This document shows positions 49,701 to 60,766 of a stretch of DNA of 64,000 nt, piece after piece (within the stretch, counting starts at the first letter, position 1; each line of letters begins with the position of its first letter). This DNA is from Ulota crispa. Taxonomy: Eukaryota > Streptophyta > Bryopsida > Orthotrichales > Orthotrichaceae. The translations under genes were made by a program, and so were the position numbers. The notes below the pieces were generated by a model that saw nothing but the letters and a program-made list of their open reading frames with translations, was not told the DNA's origin and made no database searches. The stretch covers positions 15,722,830 to 15,786,829 of the forward strand of contig OY987251.1 of the NCBI GenBank assembly GCA_963920765.1. Direction: 5' to 3'.

Positions 49701-51797
49701 GTTTGAGCAATGTCCAAGGGGGTTTTGAGTTTCTTTGAAAAAAATCATACAATTTTCATTTATGACCAATTTTATTCATTCATGCTTAAAAGAGTGCATG
49801 TATTAGGTATATGCTCAAATTGCGACCTCTTTCCAAAAGTGTCAAAATAATTAGCTAAATAATGGATATGAAGTGGTTTTTTAATGAACCTATGTTATCC
49901 ATTAAATGAATAGAAGATAAAGTTTACTTTATTGCAAAAGCCAGTCATATTTGGTTTTACCTCATCTCATTACAAGATGCACGTAAACAACTTTTAAGAA
50001 ACCTACAAGTCACAAATAGGTGCCTACTACAAATCTATCAAAAATTCATCAATGACTCAATAATGCTTCAAAAAATATGAAAAAAATTGTATTACATTTG
50101 ACATCTTATTTTTTGGGTCTAAAATTAGACAAAAAATCTTCTTGCCTTGATAAGCCCATGAAAAAGTAAAGTAGGTTTTATAGTGTTGTTTTTTTAATAA
50201 ATTAGTTTACTGTACAATACCCAAAAGAAAGTCTACATACTCCCTTTTTAAGGCATTCAAAGAAGTTTGCTTAATACAAAACATAATTGACATTTTATCC
50301 TCAGATTTTTTGTATGTGATCCTCAAGCAATCTTAATCAAGCACACCAAACTCCAAATACTAAAAACCATATTCCTATTTTTGGTAAATTAATTTGTGTC
50401 AAAATCATGGTTTTACAAGAAAGTTGATTAAAAAACATTGGCATTGAATTTTTGAGATTTGATTGCATGGATATGTTGGAGACATCCATACGCACATCTT
50501 TCTTCCAAGCAAACATTTCCAAACCAATTCCAAAAGAATTCTAAAAAGAATTGATTGTTAGAGTGATCATAACCAAATTTAGTAAAATATATACTTCTTC
50601 ATGAAAATTAGTTTTTGGCAAAAGACTCATACATTGTGATAAAGTTTGTACCTTTAAACGTGATGGTATGTCTATTTTGCCAAAAAACTAATTTTCATGA
50701 AGAAGTATATATTTTACTAAATTTGGTTATGATCACTCTAACAATCAATTCTTTTTAGAATTCTTTTGGAATTGGTTTGGAAATGTTTGCTTGGAAGAAA
50801 GATGTGCGTATGGATGTCTCCAACATATCCATGCAATCAAATCTCAAAAATTCATTGCCAATGTTTTTTAATCAACTTTCTTGTAAAACCATGATTTTGA
50901 CACAAATTAATTTACCAAAAATAGGAATATGGTTTTTAGTATTTGGAGTTTGGTGTGCTTGATTAAGATTGCTTGAGGATCACATACAAAAAATCTGAGG
51001 ATAAAATGTCAATTATGTTTTGTATTAAGCAAACTTCTTTGAATGCCTTAAAAAGGGAGTATGTAGACTTTCTTTTGGGTATTGTATTATAATTTAATAT
51101 TTCCCAAAAGTTTAATCCAATTTTTATTGGCTGACTAACATTTCAACCAATTTTTTTGACATTTCATTTGCTTGACTTTCTAAAGTTTTTTGGATCTCCC
51201 TACTCACCGGGTTTGGACAATTTCCAAAGTATTTAGAGTTATCCAAGCACATAATAGTGAAAGTGGGTTAAGTCAAAGTCGAATGATGTTATTTTGTGAG
51301 CGTAAAATAGTGAACCCATGAGCAGTGAGCCAAGATTTGTGAGCAAGAACCAATTTTGAACTTGAAATCAATGGAATTTTTAAAAAATAGCAACTTTTTT
51401 AAGAGATGAACATTTATAATGAACAATTATATAGCCCTAAGTACACTTATATAGGTGATCTTTAATATTTTGACAAAAAAGTTAGATTCATGGCTCACCT
51501 TCCACGATTGTTTTCAAAATTGAGTTCAAATAACGGATGTGACAATGTCCTACGTCTCCTACCATTTGCTCTGCTGCCCTGGTGCCATGTCTCATCTTGG
51601 CTCCCATTTGGAGACTGAATGTAATTATGACTGTACAAGGGAAACAAAAGTCCTGGCGACGTCCTTAGTGGAAGGTCACTTCTAAATACAACTCGTCTGG
51701 AGTTCCATACAGAAATGAGGATGGCAGTGCTAAACCCCACAAGGGCAATTACCAATCTGAATTTCCGACCTTCCAATTGTTCAAAGGGCGTGGGACT
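34733..51797 (-). CDS. Pepsin-like (A1) aspartic protease, nucellin/nepenthesin type, nine exons
   Basis: Nine exons on the minus strand join in phase with GT...AG borders and no internal stop: 51499-51797, 48157-48286, 44817-45067, 40885-41154, 39932-40085, 39194-39289, 36296-36424, 35667-35781 and 34733-34815. They give 508 codons plus TGA. Landmarks, counted from the first exon listed: a hydrophobic signal-anchor or signal peptide (about residues 13-31), catalytic 'VIDTGSDSTW' (Asp about 121), flap 'DYGDGS' (Tyr about 195), 'DGIIGLG' (243-249), second catalytic 'LTLDTGAMV' (Asp about 349), 'FPSITFCF' and the C-terminal 'MRDYLIEVD...RVRWQPNNC'. This family cleaves proteins in the secretory pathway, wall or vacuole. 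The second site reads DTG where many plant members have DSG, which is acceptable chemistry. The first listed exon starts at an acceptor (tttgcag|AGT), so a 5' exon is missing. A candidate is at 52652-52720. Introns reach 3.7 kb and hold several transposons. Confidence 0.85.
39370..39402. repeat. Short interstitial TTTAGGG tract
   Basis: 'agggtttaggatttagggtttag' is a short, slightly degenerate run of the telomere repeat. It lies just outside the foldback at 39440, within the protease intron. Confidence 0.6.
39440..39852. mobile_element. Foldback/MITE-like element in a protease intron
   Basis: The ends are inverted copies: 'gggaattgataagg', 'tgggtttgatatatgcaca' and 'gaggttacaattgaa' on the left are matched by their reverse complements on the right. 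The middle retains 'ttagagacct' / 'aggtctctaa'. The arms are clearly diverged. It lies between protease exons 39194-39289 and 39932-40085. Confidence 0.7.
45160..45410 (+). repeat. Leader-repeat fragment in a protease intron
   Basis: The order of blocks 'gaatgggtagaaaggaaggagaaaa', 'ccataggatcttgcc', 'tagatggagaggag', 'cccaaaaatttcaga' and 'gaccactcttatagcaaaa' matches the leader at 29590-29800. It also matches the fragment at 11615-11650. It lies between protease exons 48157-48286 and 44817-45067, less than 100 bp from the latter. Confidence 0.6.
47820..47976. mobile_element. CACTA-type MITE (157 bp) with 3-bp target duplication
   Basis: It starts CACTACAAGAAAG and ends CTCTCTTGTAGTG, so the termini are inverted repeats beginning CACTA. 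The direct repeat CAA flanks it on both sides (47817-47819 and 47977-47979). The interior repeats 'gtccaaattga' type motifs. It differs from the MITE at 3901 and shares interior motifs with 57100-57210 and 29220-29310. Confidence 0.8.
50213..51086. mobile_element. Near-perfect 874-bp palindromic foldback element
   Basis: The arms 50213-50623 and 50676-51086 are reverse complements over about 410 bp. I found only a single substitution (near the 'cattgccaatg' block) and a one-base length difference. The loop is about 52 bp. The outer ends read 'tacaatacccaaaagaaagtc' and its complement. Each arm contains the same 61-codon frame (the KKDVRMDVSNISMQSNLKNS region, in opposite orientation). That frame is also recognisable in the foldback at 20607-21587. 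It lies in the first large intron of the protease gene. Confidence 0.9.
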
Positions 51798-51892
51798 CTG
51801 CAAACAAACACGCCATTTGCAAAAATAAATAAATAAAAAGTAGAAACAGTTTTAAAAGAAAAAATCTGATGGACACCTCTGAAATTTGCAAT

Positions 51893-52767
51893 AGGGGCAG
51901 TCACACCTTCTCCAAAAATAAAACTTCACTAAATAATAGGGGTAGTCACGGCTTCTCAAAGAATAAAAAGAAAATGGAGATTGAGAATCGGCTAAATGAA
52001 AGTAGGAGCCAATAGGAGCTCGTTTTTAGTGAAGATGTTGTGACATTCCATTTATCTGTGATGGAGAATAGAGAATGGAAAATGGAAAATGGTTTACTTA
52101 GAGATAGGCAGCACGGTCAGTGATTGGAGGAGCAAAAAGAGCTAGGATGAAAAGCAATTCAAGAGCGGGGATAACAAACAGACCATGGTAAAAAGTTCAT
52201 ATGCTAACTCATTCTCCACTCCATTTTTTACCTCCAGATGAGAAGAATAGGCGAGTGAGAAGTTTAGCATGCTAAGCTAAACTGAAGCCCGGTAGCCACT
52301 AGCAATGCAACACGCTTGTATTCTCATTCTCCGCAAGCACAGAAGAAAGTGCCGTGACTACCCATAATGAAATGTAGTGGAGTGAAAATAGGGCAAAGGG
52401 GAGCACTTCTCCATAAAAGAAGGTGGGACATCCCTTTTGTGATTAGTGAAGAATGGAGAATAGAGAATGGAGAATGGAGAATGATTAAAGTAAGAAAATC
52501 TAAAGTGTAGGTATGAGGAGTAACTTCTAAGACCAAAAGAACTATTGCTAAAAATGAAAAAATAAGGGTAAGCAAAAACTAAGTAGGATGAAAACAAGAC
52601 AAAAATGGATAAAAATTTAATGTGTGGAGATTTTTCCACTCCATTCTTCACCTCCAAAGGTGAAATGAAAAACTTCTCAATCTTCAAAGAATTAGCCCGG
52701 ACAAGGTGCCTTGACCCCATTCTCCAAAGATCAAGAATGTAGCAAAGAAGGTGTGACTATCCCATAA
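51893..52767. mobile_element. Nested inverted-terminal-repeat element(s) upstream of the protease exons
   Basis: 'ggggcagtcacaccttct' at 51893 pairs with 'agaaggtgtgactatccc' ending near 52767. An inner pair, 'ggggtagtcacggcttctc' near 51943 and 'gtgccgtgactaccc' near 52350, is nested inside. Internal repeats 'gagaatggagaatgg' (52080 and 52450) and 'ctccattttttacctcc' / 'ctccattcttcacctcc' also occur. This looks like two related MITE-like units, one inside the other. Family not assigned. Confidence 0.55.
52652..52720 (-). CDS. Candidate first coding exon of the aspartic protease (weak)
   Basis: An ATG at 52718-52720 opens 'MGSRHLVRANSLKIEKFF'. A phase-0 donor (GAG|GTGAAG) follows near 52652, and this would join in frame to the exon at 51797. 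Against this, the segment lies inside a repetitive TIR-bounded region where a similar 'ctggaggt.aa.aatggagtgg' block recurs near 52230. Transcript evidence is lacking. Confidence 0.25.
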
Positions 52768-54990
52768 TGTTTGTATAGATGCCTCTAGATTTTTATAAAT
52801 TGTACAAATATCCTTGTATCATAATTTTCAAGTATTGAATTTGTTGTGCGCACTACTTCTTTCATGATCAATGTTGAAGGAGAGAGCGTAATAGAATAAG
52901 ATAGAAGCAACATGCATATAAAAGGGAGAAGGAAGTGATTATCCACAACATAACACACGCTTGAAAATTATGGTCCAAGGATATCTGAGCAATTTCTTGA
53001 AAACCAAGGGCATCCATACAAATATTGCAAACTTGAGGGATATCCATCAAATTTTTCCCTTTAAATGAAAGGTCTCAACTCTAAACCGAGCTTGTCAAAA
53101 GTACTCTATCAATTTGCCTAAGTTATTTTAAAGGATTCCAAGAAATTTTTTGAACTGGTGAAGTTGATGTTTTGAGAAAAGTGTTTGTTATTTGTCTTGG
53201 ATGTGATGAAGTTTTTGTAGCTTCTAAAATTCTTTGATAGTTTCAGAATTTTACACCATATGGAGAAGGCTGATTTGGCACTTGGGTGTTGACACTGTTT
53301 ACTTGTTGCGTTTGCATGATTGAACGCTTGCAATTTGATACTTTTTGAGCCTTGGAATTATTTATATGAAAATTTATCAAGTGCTAATTTTGGAAAAGAG
53401 TGTATTTTGTTGATCTCCCTATTGGAGATTGAGTATTTTGGATGTGTTTTGGAAATTGTGAAGCCAAGTTTCTCAAATGTGCTTATGTTTTTAACAAACG
53501 TGCGTTTGGCATGAGATAAGTAACATCACAGATTATAGAAAATTCTCTTCATTTTCCAAGGGGAGGTATATAGAGAGTTTCCTATGATTTACCAAGAAGC
53601 TTATGTACAATGGCTTCTATAGCCAAAGAGCAAATTGTATGACATTGGCGGTGGATAATATTCTTTTTTTGCAAAAAATTATCTTTGAAATGTTCCCTAA
53701 AACAATATGAATTTAGTAACAACCATTTTTGAATAATACATGAGCTTTTGTATGAGCTAAAGCACCTCAACAATAAGTGCAACCATGTTGAACTTAGAAT
53801 TGGAAAAGCTAAAAACAACTTGTAAATGGGTTTGTCTTTTTGCAAACTTGTTTGTTGCTTTTGAGTTTTATGACTCCAAGTGAGCATGGAAGTTTATATT
53901 AAATCATGAAATTTGAGAAACATCTGCAATATGTTTTTTTCAAAAAAAATTTGAGAAAAAGTGCAAAAGTATTACTGGAATTGGATCATCATGTTGCCTC
54001 CAAGGCACTTGCAAATTGTAACCACGACCTCCTTGCCTCATTATGTACACAGCAGGTACACTGATAATTGCGCAATAGTTGTATGAACATCTTATTTTGC
54101 TGAAATTGGTTTCACCATCTCTTCACATGTGCAGTGGAATTAGGCTTAGGATATGTTTGTAACATCAACATAGCAAACCAAGTACACCAAAATAAATGTT
54201 GGGTTTTGTGTAAACAATTCAAGTTTCATCACAAATTACTCTATATCCTTTCTCACATGTGCTTTGAATTAATGAATTCTTCTTCAAAAATGAAACCCAT
54301 TGTATTGTTATTTAGAGCATTTTTGCTATGAAAGATTCTTGACATCAATGCAAATGGTTCTCTACATTGGTTGTTTGTTCCTTATTAGTAGACAATTTTT
54401 TTGACATGAACTTCAAAAGCACTATATTAGCATTGCATCTTCGACTTGCTCTTTTAAGTATGGTCTTATTCAAACTTCTTCATGTGTGGCTTTTCATCAA
54501 GAACCAATAGGATGAACCAAATGTAATAAGGACTCTATGTGGTTGTTTGTTATTGTGAACAGCTCATGAAGGTCTACTTGTACAAGAATCCTTGTCTCTG
54601 CAGGTTGAATAACAACATGGCTGCTTTTGTCTTAAGATTGGCCTCAAAATTTTGTAGAGCAATAATTTATATAAAAAGAGTTTTCTTGGGCTAAAGAGGG
54701 CTAAAAAAGAATGAGTTTTTGTCACGTTTTTTGATAGCTCTAATAAAATGGACAGAAGTTTTTTGAGTTTAGCAAAATTTGTAGACACTATTGTAGAGAG
54801 ATGAGTTGATTTGAAATAGTAAACTGATTAATAGAAAGATTAGTAAATTACACAAATTTTGTGTGATTACATTGTTTAATATGGTTTCACTATGGAAGCA
54901 AGATAAAACTAAACTTGTATTGCATCTTCTAAATTATTATCCAATACTATTAATGGGCTCGTGTACCCACCGTTTTGGTGGAAGGCCATT
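52768..54990. other. AT-rich intergenic, no gene recognised
   Basis: Short frames only. None shows a domain or a convincing splice structure. Confidence 0.4.
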
Positions 54991-55034
54991 ACAAGAGGGG
55001 GTATCTGCAAAAAAATTAACATAGATCTATATTC

Positions 55035-55560
55035 TCCCATCCTATGCTCATGGATCCATTCCATCCCATGCTCATGGATCCATCCCATTCCAAACTCATG
55101 AATCCATCCCATACCATGCTCATGGATCCATTCCATCCCATGCTCATGACCCATCCCATCCATGATCATGACCCACCTCTTGCAAATCTATGACCCTTCC
55201 CACCCATGCCCATGACCCATCCCGACCCATCTCATCCCATGCCTGCGACTCATCTCATCCCATCCCATGCTCATGGACCCATCCCAACCCATCTCATCCC
55301 ATGCTTGCGACTCATCTCATCCCATCCCATGCTCATGGACCCATCCCAACCCATACTCATGACCCACCTCTTCCATACCCATGATCCATCTTGCCCATGC
55401 CCATGACCCATCTCATCTCATGACCATGATCCATCCCATCCCATCCCATCCCATCCCATCCCATCCCATGCCCATGACCCATCCCATCCCATGCCCATGA
55501 CCCATCCCATCCTATGCCCATGACCCATTCCATCTCATGCCCATGGCCTCCCATCCAATG
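55035..55560. repeat. CCCAT-type minisatellite
   Basis: Irregular arrays of 'catcccatgctcatggacccat' type units occur, with a pure run of 'catcc' pentamers near 55430-55470. Open frames on both strands (His/Pro/Ser or Gly/Met/Trp repeats) are products of the repeat. Confidence 0.85.
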
Positions 55561-56184
55561 CAAGGTAGAAGATTTGGTTATAGAAAATTCGGTTATTAAT
55601 TAGTTTGTCAACCACCTTACATTCTATTGTTTTGACACCCAATTACCCAACTAATGATATAAGACTATTATAAAAATAGATAGATAGCTAGTGGATCTTT
55701 GCACTTGCAATTCCAATGGAGGGCAATCTATGAATTCTTTGCAATCATTTGTGCTTTGTTTAGCTCAAATTGTAAGTGAACAATTGAGCAAAAAAAATTA
55801 ACACGTTATTTGCATTTTTTTGATAACACATAAAATACTATTATAGAAAGAAGTGCCCTCCATGGCCCCCATGGCATGTCCTCAGTTTGCATTAAAAAAT
55901 ATTCCATGGGATAATATAAACTCAAATTCAATTTTAGATTCAAATCAATTTGCCTCTTCATCTCCCTCCCTACCCCTTTTATATCTCAATTTCAAATTCA
56001 AGTTGGAAAAAGATTGAGTGGGTTCCACCAAAGATGTTCTTTCACACCCAATGTCCATATTCATCACTTTGCCCCTTGGCCCCTCACCCAATCACAAATT
56101 TTATAATCACACAAGTCTTGTAAACCCAATTACCAAGGTAAATGCAAGCTTGAGCATAATTTTTAAATTTCTTTCTATCCATGA

Positions 56185-56390
56185 CATGCCACCTATGCAC
56201 CCATGTCCCCCATGCGCCCATGCCACCCATGTGCCCATGTCTCCCATGTGCCCATGTCCTCCATGCGCCCATGCCACCCATGTGCCCATGCCACCCATGT
56301 GCCCATGTCTCCCATGTGCCCATGTCCTCCATGCGCCCATGCCACCCATTTGCCCATGCCACCCATGTGCCCATGTCCTCCATATGCAGG
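56185..56390. repeat. 18-bp minisatellite (catgtgcccatgccaccc)
   Basis: About eleven units with an 18-bp period vary at two or three positions ('tgccac', 'tgtctc', 'tgtcct'). Because the period is a multiple of three, frames stay open on both strands. There is no other evidence of coding. Confidence 0.9.
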
Positions 56391-56399
56391 CAATTCAAA

Positions 56400-59300
56400 T
56401 CAAGAATTATGCAATGGGGCTTATTAATTAAATATGTCTTTTCATGTCAATCTATACATCTTCTACACTTGATATTGCATTTAGGTTGCCTTGACAATTA
56501 GGTTGCCTTACATTGGAAAACTACCTCATGACTCACCACTTGGCCACTTGGAGGTGCATGCAACTTTCTAGAAACTGGAGTTTCACATGACTAGTAACTT
56601 AATAGCTGCTATTTTGTGGTTCTAGAGCTTCGTTGTTGTTGCTAGACCTTTTAATATTTTTTTATTGCAATAATTGTTGATGAATATTATTGTAGCAGAG
56701 GTAAATATTTAAATAGTGTAAAATGTAAAGATATTTGCGTGAGGCAACCTAAACACAATATTTAGTGTCATTTTAGATTTCAAATTCAAATTTGAAAAAA
56801 ATTCAAAGGGATTCATTTCAATTGTCTTTTTGTCTCCATCCTCACTCCTTTGTATTCAATTCAAGTTACAAATTAAGAGCTATCAAATAAGGTTCATTAA
56901 AATTGTCCTTTCATCTTCCAAATATGAGGTAAATCGGTCATTATAGGTTGCCAACGTGAGTTTTTAAAATTAATTGTAGATGTTATGTGTTGTGAACTAC
57001 CCAGCTAATACAGTTGCCCAGCATTGTATTCTATTATGGAACTTAGATACAATTTATTGGATTTTTGAATTAATTTCAAGGGAACATTGTCAAATTGGAT
57101 AGTTTTTGTAGGTTTGGACATCTTGATTTGAATAAATTTTTGTCATTGTGGACAATTTTAGTCATTTTGACACATTTAGTCAATTTGGGCGTGTCAATTT
57201 GGACTCAATTTCTAGTGACACGGCTTGGAGATATTAGATTTGACCAAAATACCTCAACCTTTGAAGAATCCAAAATCTTGTTGGCTTGTTATATGAACAC
57301 CCATGTGTATTTATGACATTTATGCTCTTGAACGACCAAACATCAATCAAATTGTAACCTTTTAGTTATTTTTTGTTGTTGTTGTTGCTGCTAATAGCTT
57401 AGATAGCCTATCTACATGTCCTGGAATGGTTCATTTGCCTAAATCTTCCAGAGCACATTGTTTTTTTAAAATTAGATTCATTAATGTTTACCACTTGAAT
57501 ATTGACTTGCAAAAGCTTTGCTTGTTTGTGCAACTTTGAGTAGAGGGTGTTATTAACCCTTAAAGATGCAAACATTTTTTTGATGAATGACAAAAAGACA
57601 ATTTATTGGGTGTATGAAAGTCAATTTTCATCCATTTCACCTTTAAAGGCCTAATAGTTTCCTCAAGGACAAATGGATTTTGGGCATGAACCTGTAGCTA
57701 AATTACTCAACGTGATTTTTTGAAACTTTTATTATAGGTGGAGAATTTCAATACTTACAACGGGATCTAAGTTTTACTTCATTCCAATACTTGAAGAAGA
57801 AGTTATGTAAGAAATTTTAGAGCCTGATGGGAATGGGCAACAAGGATAGCAACTTTTTTTGTCTAGTACTTGAACAGATGTTCATGTTGCCCCTTGGATT
57901 TTGCTTTGCCTCCAAAAACATGCAGATTTCAATCTACTTCTCCAATGACAATGACAAAATATAAAAGTCTTTGACCTACAATTACAAAGCCCAATAATAC
58001 CGCTAGATAAGCAAAACGTGATCTGCCACAATCTATGCTTGATGCAGAGCATTTAGGAGGACAAAGGTGCAAAGTCTAGCCAAGACATATGCCACTAAAA
58101 TCCCTACTATGATGTACAATTCCACTTTGTGTTGCGGTTTTCAGGTATCGTGATAAATTGCTGATTCCCATTTTTTGGTAAAATGAAAGCTATATTGGAG
58201 ACATTTTGCAATGTCAAGTTGTGCAGTTGATTTTGAATTATGGGAAGACAATGTTGGAAACCAAATTTCACAAGAACTTTGATGGGTTGGGACTACTCAA
58301 ATACTTTCAAAATTAGAAATGTATGGCAGCCTTGTTTTGTGCAGCTAACTTCAGATAGCAAGCTTTTGTGTTTCTGGTGCAGAGCCGGGTAGACACTTGA
58401 GAAGCCATGTCTTACTTTGTACCACCATGCAACTATGGCATGGTAGAACACAATCTCAGACGCTTTGAACATTGTCACCAGGTGAATTTGCCCTTTCTTA
58501 AGTGACTTAACCTCAAGTTTGTCATTCATTTTTCTCACAATGAGCCATCTCAACCAATACACATGTGCTTCTCAGCCCCTTTCTTTTGGGCCTCATGGGC
58601 CCAAAAAACATCACTTGAAAAAAGCAAGCAAAAAAACATAAGGGAAAATAAAGAAAATACAATAAAAAATAGCCAAACAATAGTTTAGGGTTTTAAGGGG
58701 CACGCCCAAAAAGCTTCAGCCTTGGCCGTAGTTGTTGCCACTTCTAGAGATTGTGCAACATCTCTTATTTTACTTTAGACGCTATATTGCTACAAGTTGC
58801 AAGACAACCTCGCCTCCATGAATGAGTTTTTATGTTTGTGAATATTCTAACATTTGCAAATATGGAACTGCATTGTCTATTTTCTTACAAAAAATCTACC
58901 AAGTGCTAGATGACATCATTATTTTTAGAAACTTTGCCCTTTTTGCTTGAATATAATTGTCTCTAGTCCCTAGAGAACTCAACAATTTTGAGAAGTATAG
59001 CCACTTCAGTACAAAAAAAATTCCCTCAGTGCCAGAAACTGTCACCAATTTTTAGCACACTATGCTAGATTCACCATATCTACAATTCACCATATCTACA
59101 ATTCACCATATCTACAATCCACTATTGCCACCACAATTTATTGATAGATATGAAGTACTCAACCTGTGGGCAACGGTTCAAAATTCAACGTAGCCAGTTT
59201 GGCTTTTTGCCAAAAACCAAAAAAAAGAAGCTGATGCTTTTGCTTAATCTTGGGACTTATGTTGAAATCAAATACGTGTTATTAAGAAGAGTGCATGTAA

Positions 59301-60300
59301 CTTGAGAATTGCATTACCCTATTATGGAACAAAGCTTTTAGTCTTGTTGTTGTTGCTAACTTTCCACTAACATTCAAATGAGACATTGATTCCAGCATGC
59401 GTAGATAAACCTTTTGAAACCGTTTGACATAAACAAATAATATGGTGTCTTTTTTGTGTAGCCTGACTTTCCTCAAGAATCAAGGAATCTCACTCATCTG
59501 ACCCTTGAGCCTTAATATTGGCATATTAGAAGCTAGCCTTATATCAGAGGCGGAAGTCTTGTCTGCTTTAGAGGTTCACTCCTCTCTTTTCATTTTGGTG
59601 GAATTGCCCTTTATATTTATTATGATTATTATCAAGTACTTTTTGTTGGCTTCAATATAGTATTTATAGTGATTCCCTGAAAAATGGAACTGGTGACTGT
59701 ATTTTCAAAGAAATTAGTGCCACAAACATATGCTTATTCATAATTGAAATCCTAGTACAATTGATGTTTTCTCCACAATACTATCCATTGCATGTGCTGT
59801 GCAATTTTGGACACCACTGCACTGATTAGTGACCTGACCACATCCACCTTTTCAGCCATGTGTTTGACCATTCATGTTGTTAACAATACAACCATTCAAA
59901 ACATTAAATCAGCTGCATTACAAAATCATATCTAGCAACATGTCAACATGAAGAAAAGAATTGTAAGCTCACCAGCATTGAAATTGCCAGATGATCATAA
60001 ATTTGGATGTATCATGTAATCAAAAAGCCTTGTCATAGTGTAGGAACAATAGTGGGCCATTTGCAGCGGCTCCAAAGATGGAGCGTGACAGCCATATTTA
60101 AAGAGTACCAATGCTATGGCGGCAGTAAAGTTTGCATGCTTAATGAACAAGTGTGATGCACATTCTTTTCTCATCCTCTACTTAAAGATTCTCACTTGGA
60201 ATGGAAACCAGAATTTTGTTTAAGGTAAACATACCCAATTCCGTCATTTTAGCCTAATCTTGGTGCATACATACCAGGAAACCATTTTAGACTTGAAATC
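56400..60300. other. AT-rich intergenic; MITE-like remnant at about 57100-57215 and 3 x 17-bp repeat at 59073-59120
   Basis: 57100-57215 resembles the interior and one end of the CACTA MITE at 47820 ('gtcaatttgggcgtgtcaattt...tagtg'). 'attcaccatatctacaa' repeats three times near 59075. A minus-strand frame at 58293-58562 has a possible donor but no recognised domain. Confidence 0.4.
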
Positions 60301-60308
60301 TGAAATCT

Positions 60309-60350
60309 AGGGTTTAGGGTTTAGGGTTTAGGGGTTTAGGGTTTAGGGTT
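60309..60350. repeat. Interstitial TTTAGGG tract, left boundary
   Basis: About six units of TTTAGGG on the plus strand include one GGGG variant. On the gene's strand it reads 'ccatgtaaccctaaaccc' immediately after the element's 3' region. Confidence 0.9.
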
Positions 60351-60766
60351 ACATGGCCATCCTATCCAAATCAACTTCTTGGGATTGAGTTTTTGGGGGG
60401 ACCTACCCCCCCATTTTCGATAGCTGCGAGTCCAACCGTGCAATTATTTCTTGATACAATATCGCGGTTTGGGAGATATGAGAGCGTTGACTTTTTGAAG
60501 GAGGCGTTGACTTTTTTTTAAGGGTTTTTTTTAATATATACATACAACGCAAAGTGCGACAGATTTTGGGAGTGAAGGAGTGCGCATTTAGTGGGATCAT
60601 AGATGTTCATCTCACGAGGACAGTAGATTTAGAGGGAAAAATGGCATTCAATATGTGGAAACATGAAACAAAACAAGCATTGGGTTCAGGGCCAAGTCGA
60701 TGGATTATGCAACATGATTCAATATAGGGCATTGGAACAAAGTGTAAATTGCGCTAAAGAGATTGT

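Noticed and set aside
50337-50522. Two identical 61-codon frames taken as a duplicated small gene
   Set aside because: They are the two arms of a palindrome. Coding is unproven, so they are described under the foldback element.
54909-55169. Gly/Met/His/Glu repeat protein on the minus strand
   Set aside because: It is mostly the complement of the CCCAT minisatellite.
55190-55563. His/Pro- and Gly/Trp-rich frames at 55.2-55.6 kb
   Set aside because: They are products of the CCCAT minisatellite, open on both strands.
56018-56501. Cys/Pro/His-rich frame that resembles a metallothionein or keratin-like protein
   Set aside because: The composition comes wholly from the 18-bp repeat.
58293-58562. 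Minus-strand frame of 89 codons with a possible GTAAGA donor
   Set aside because: No recognisable domain and no partner exon were found.
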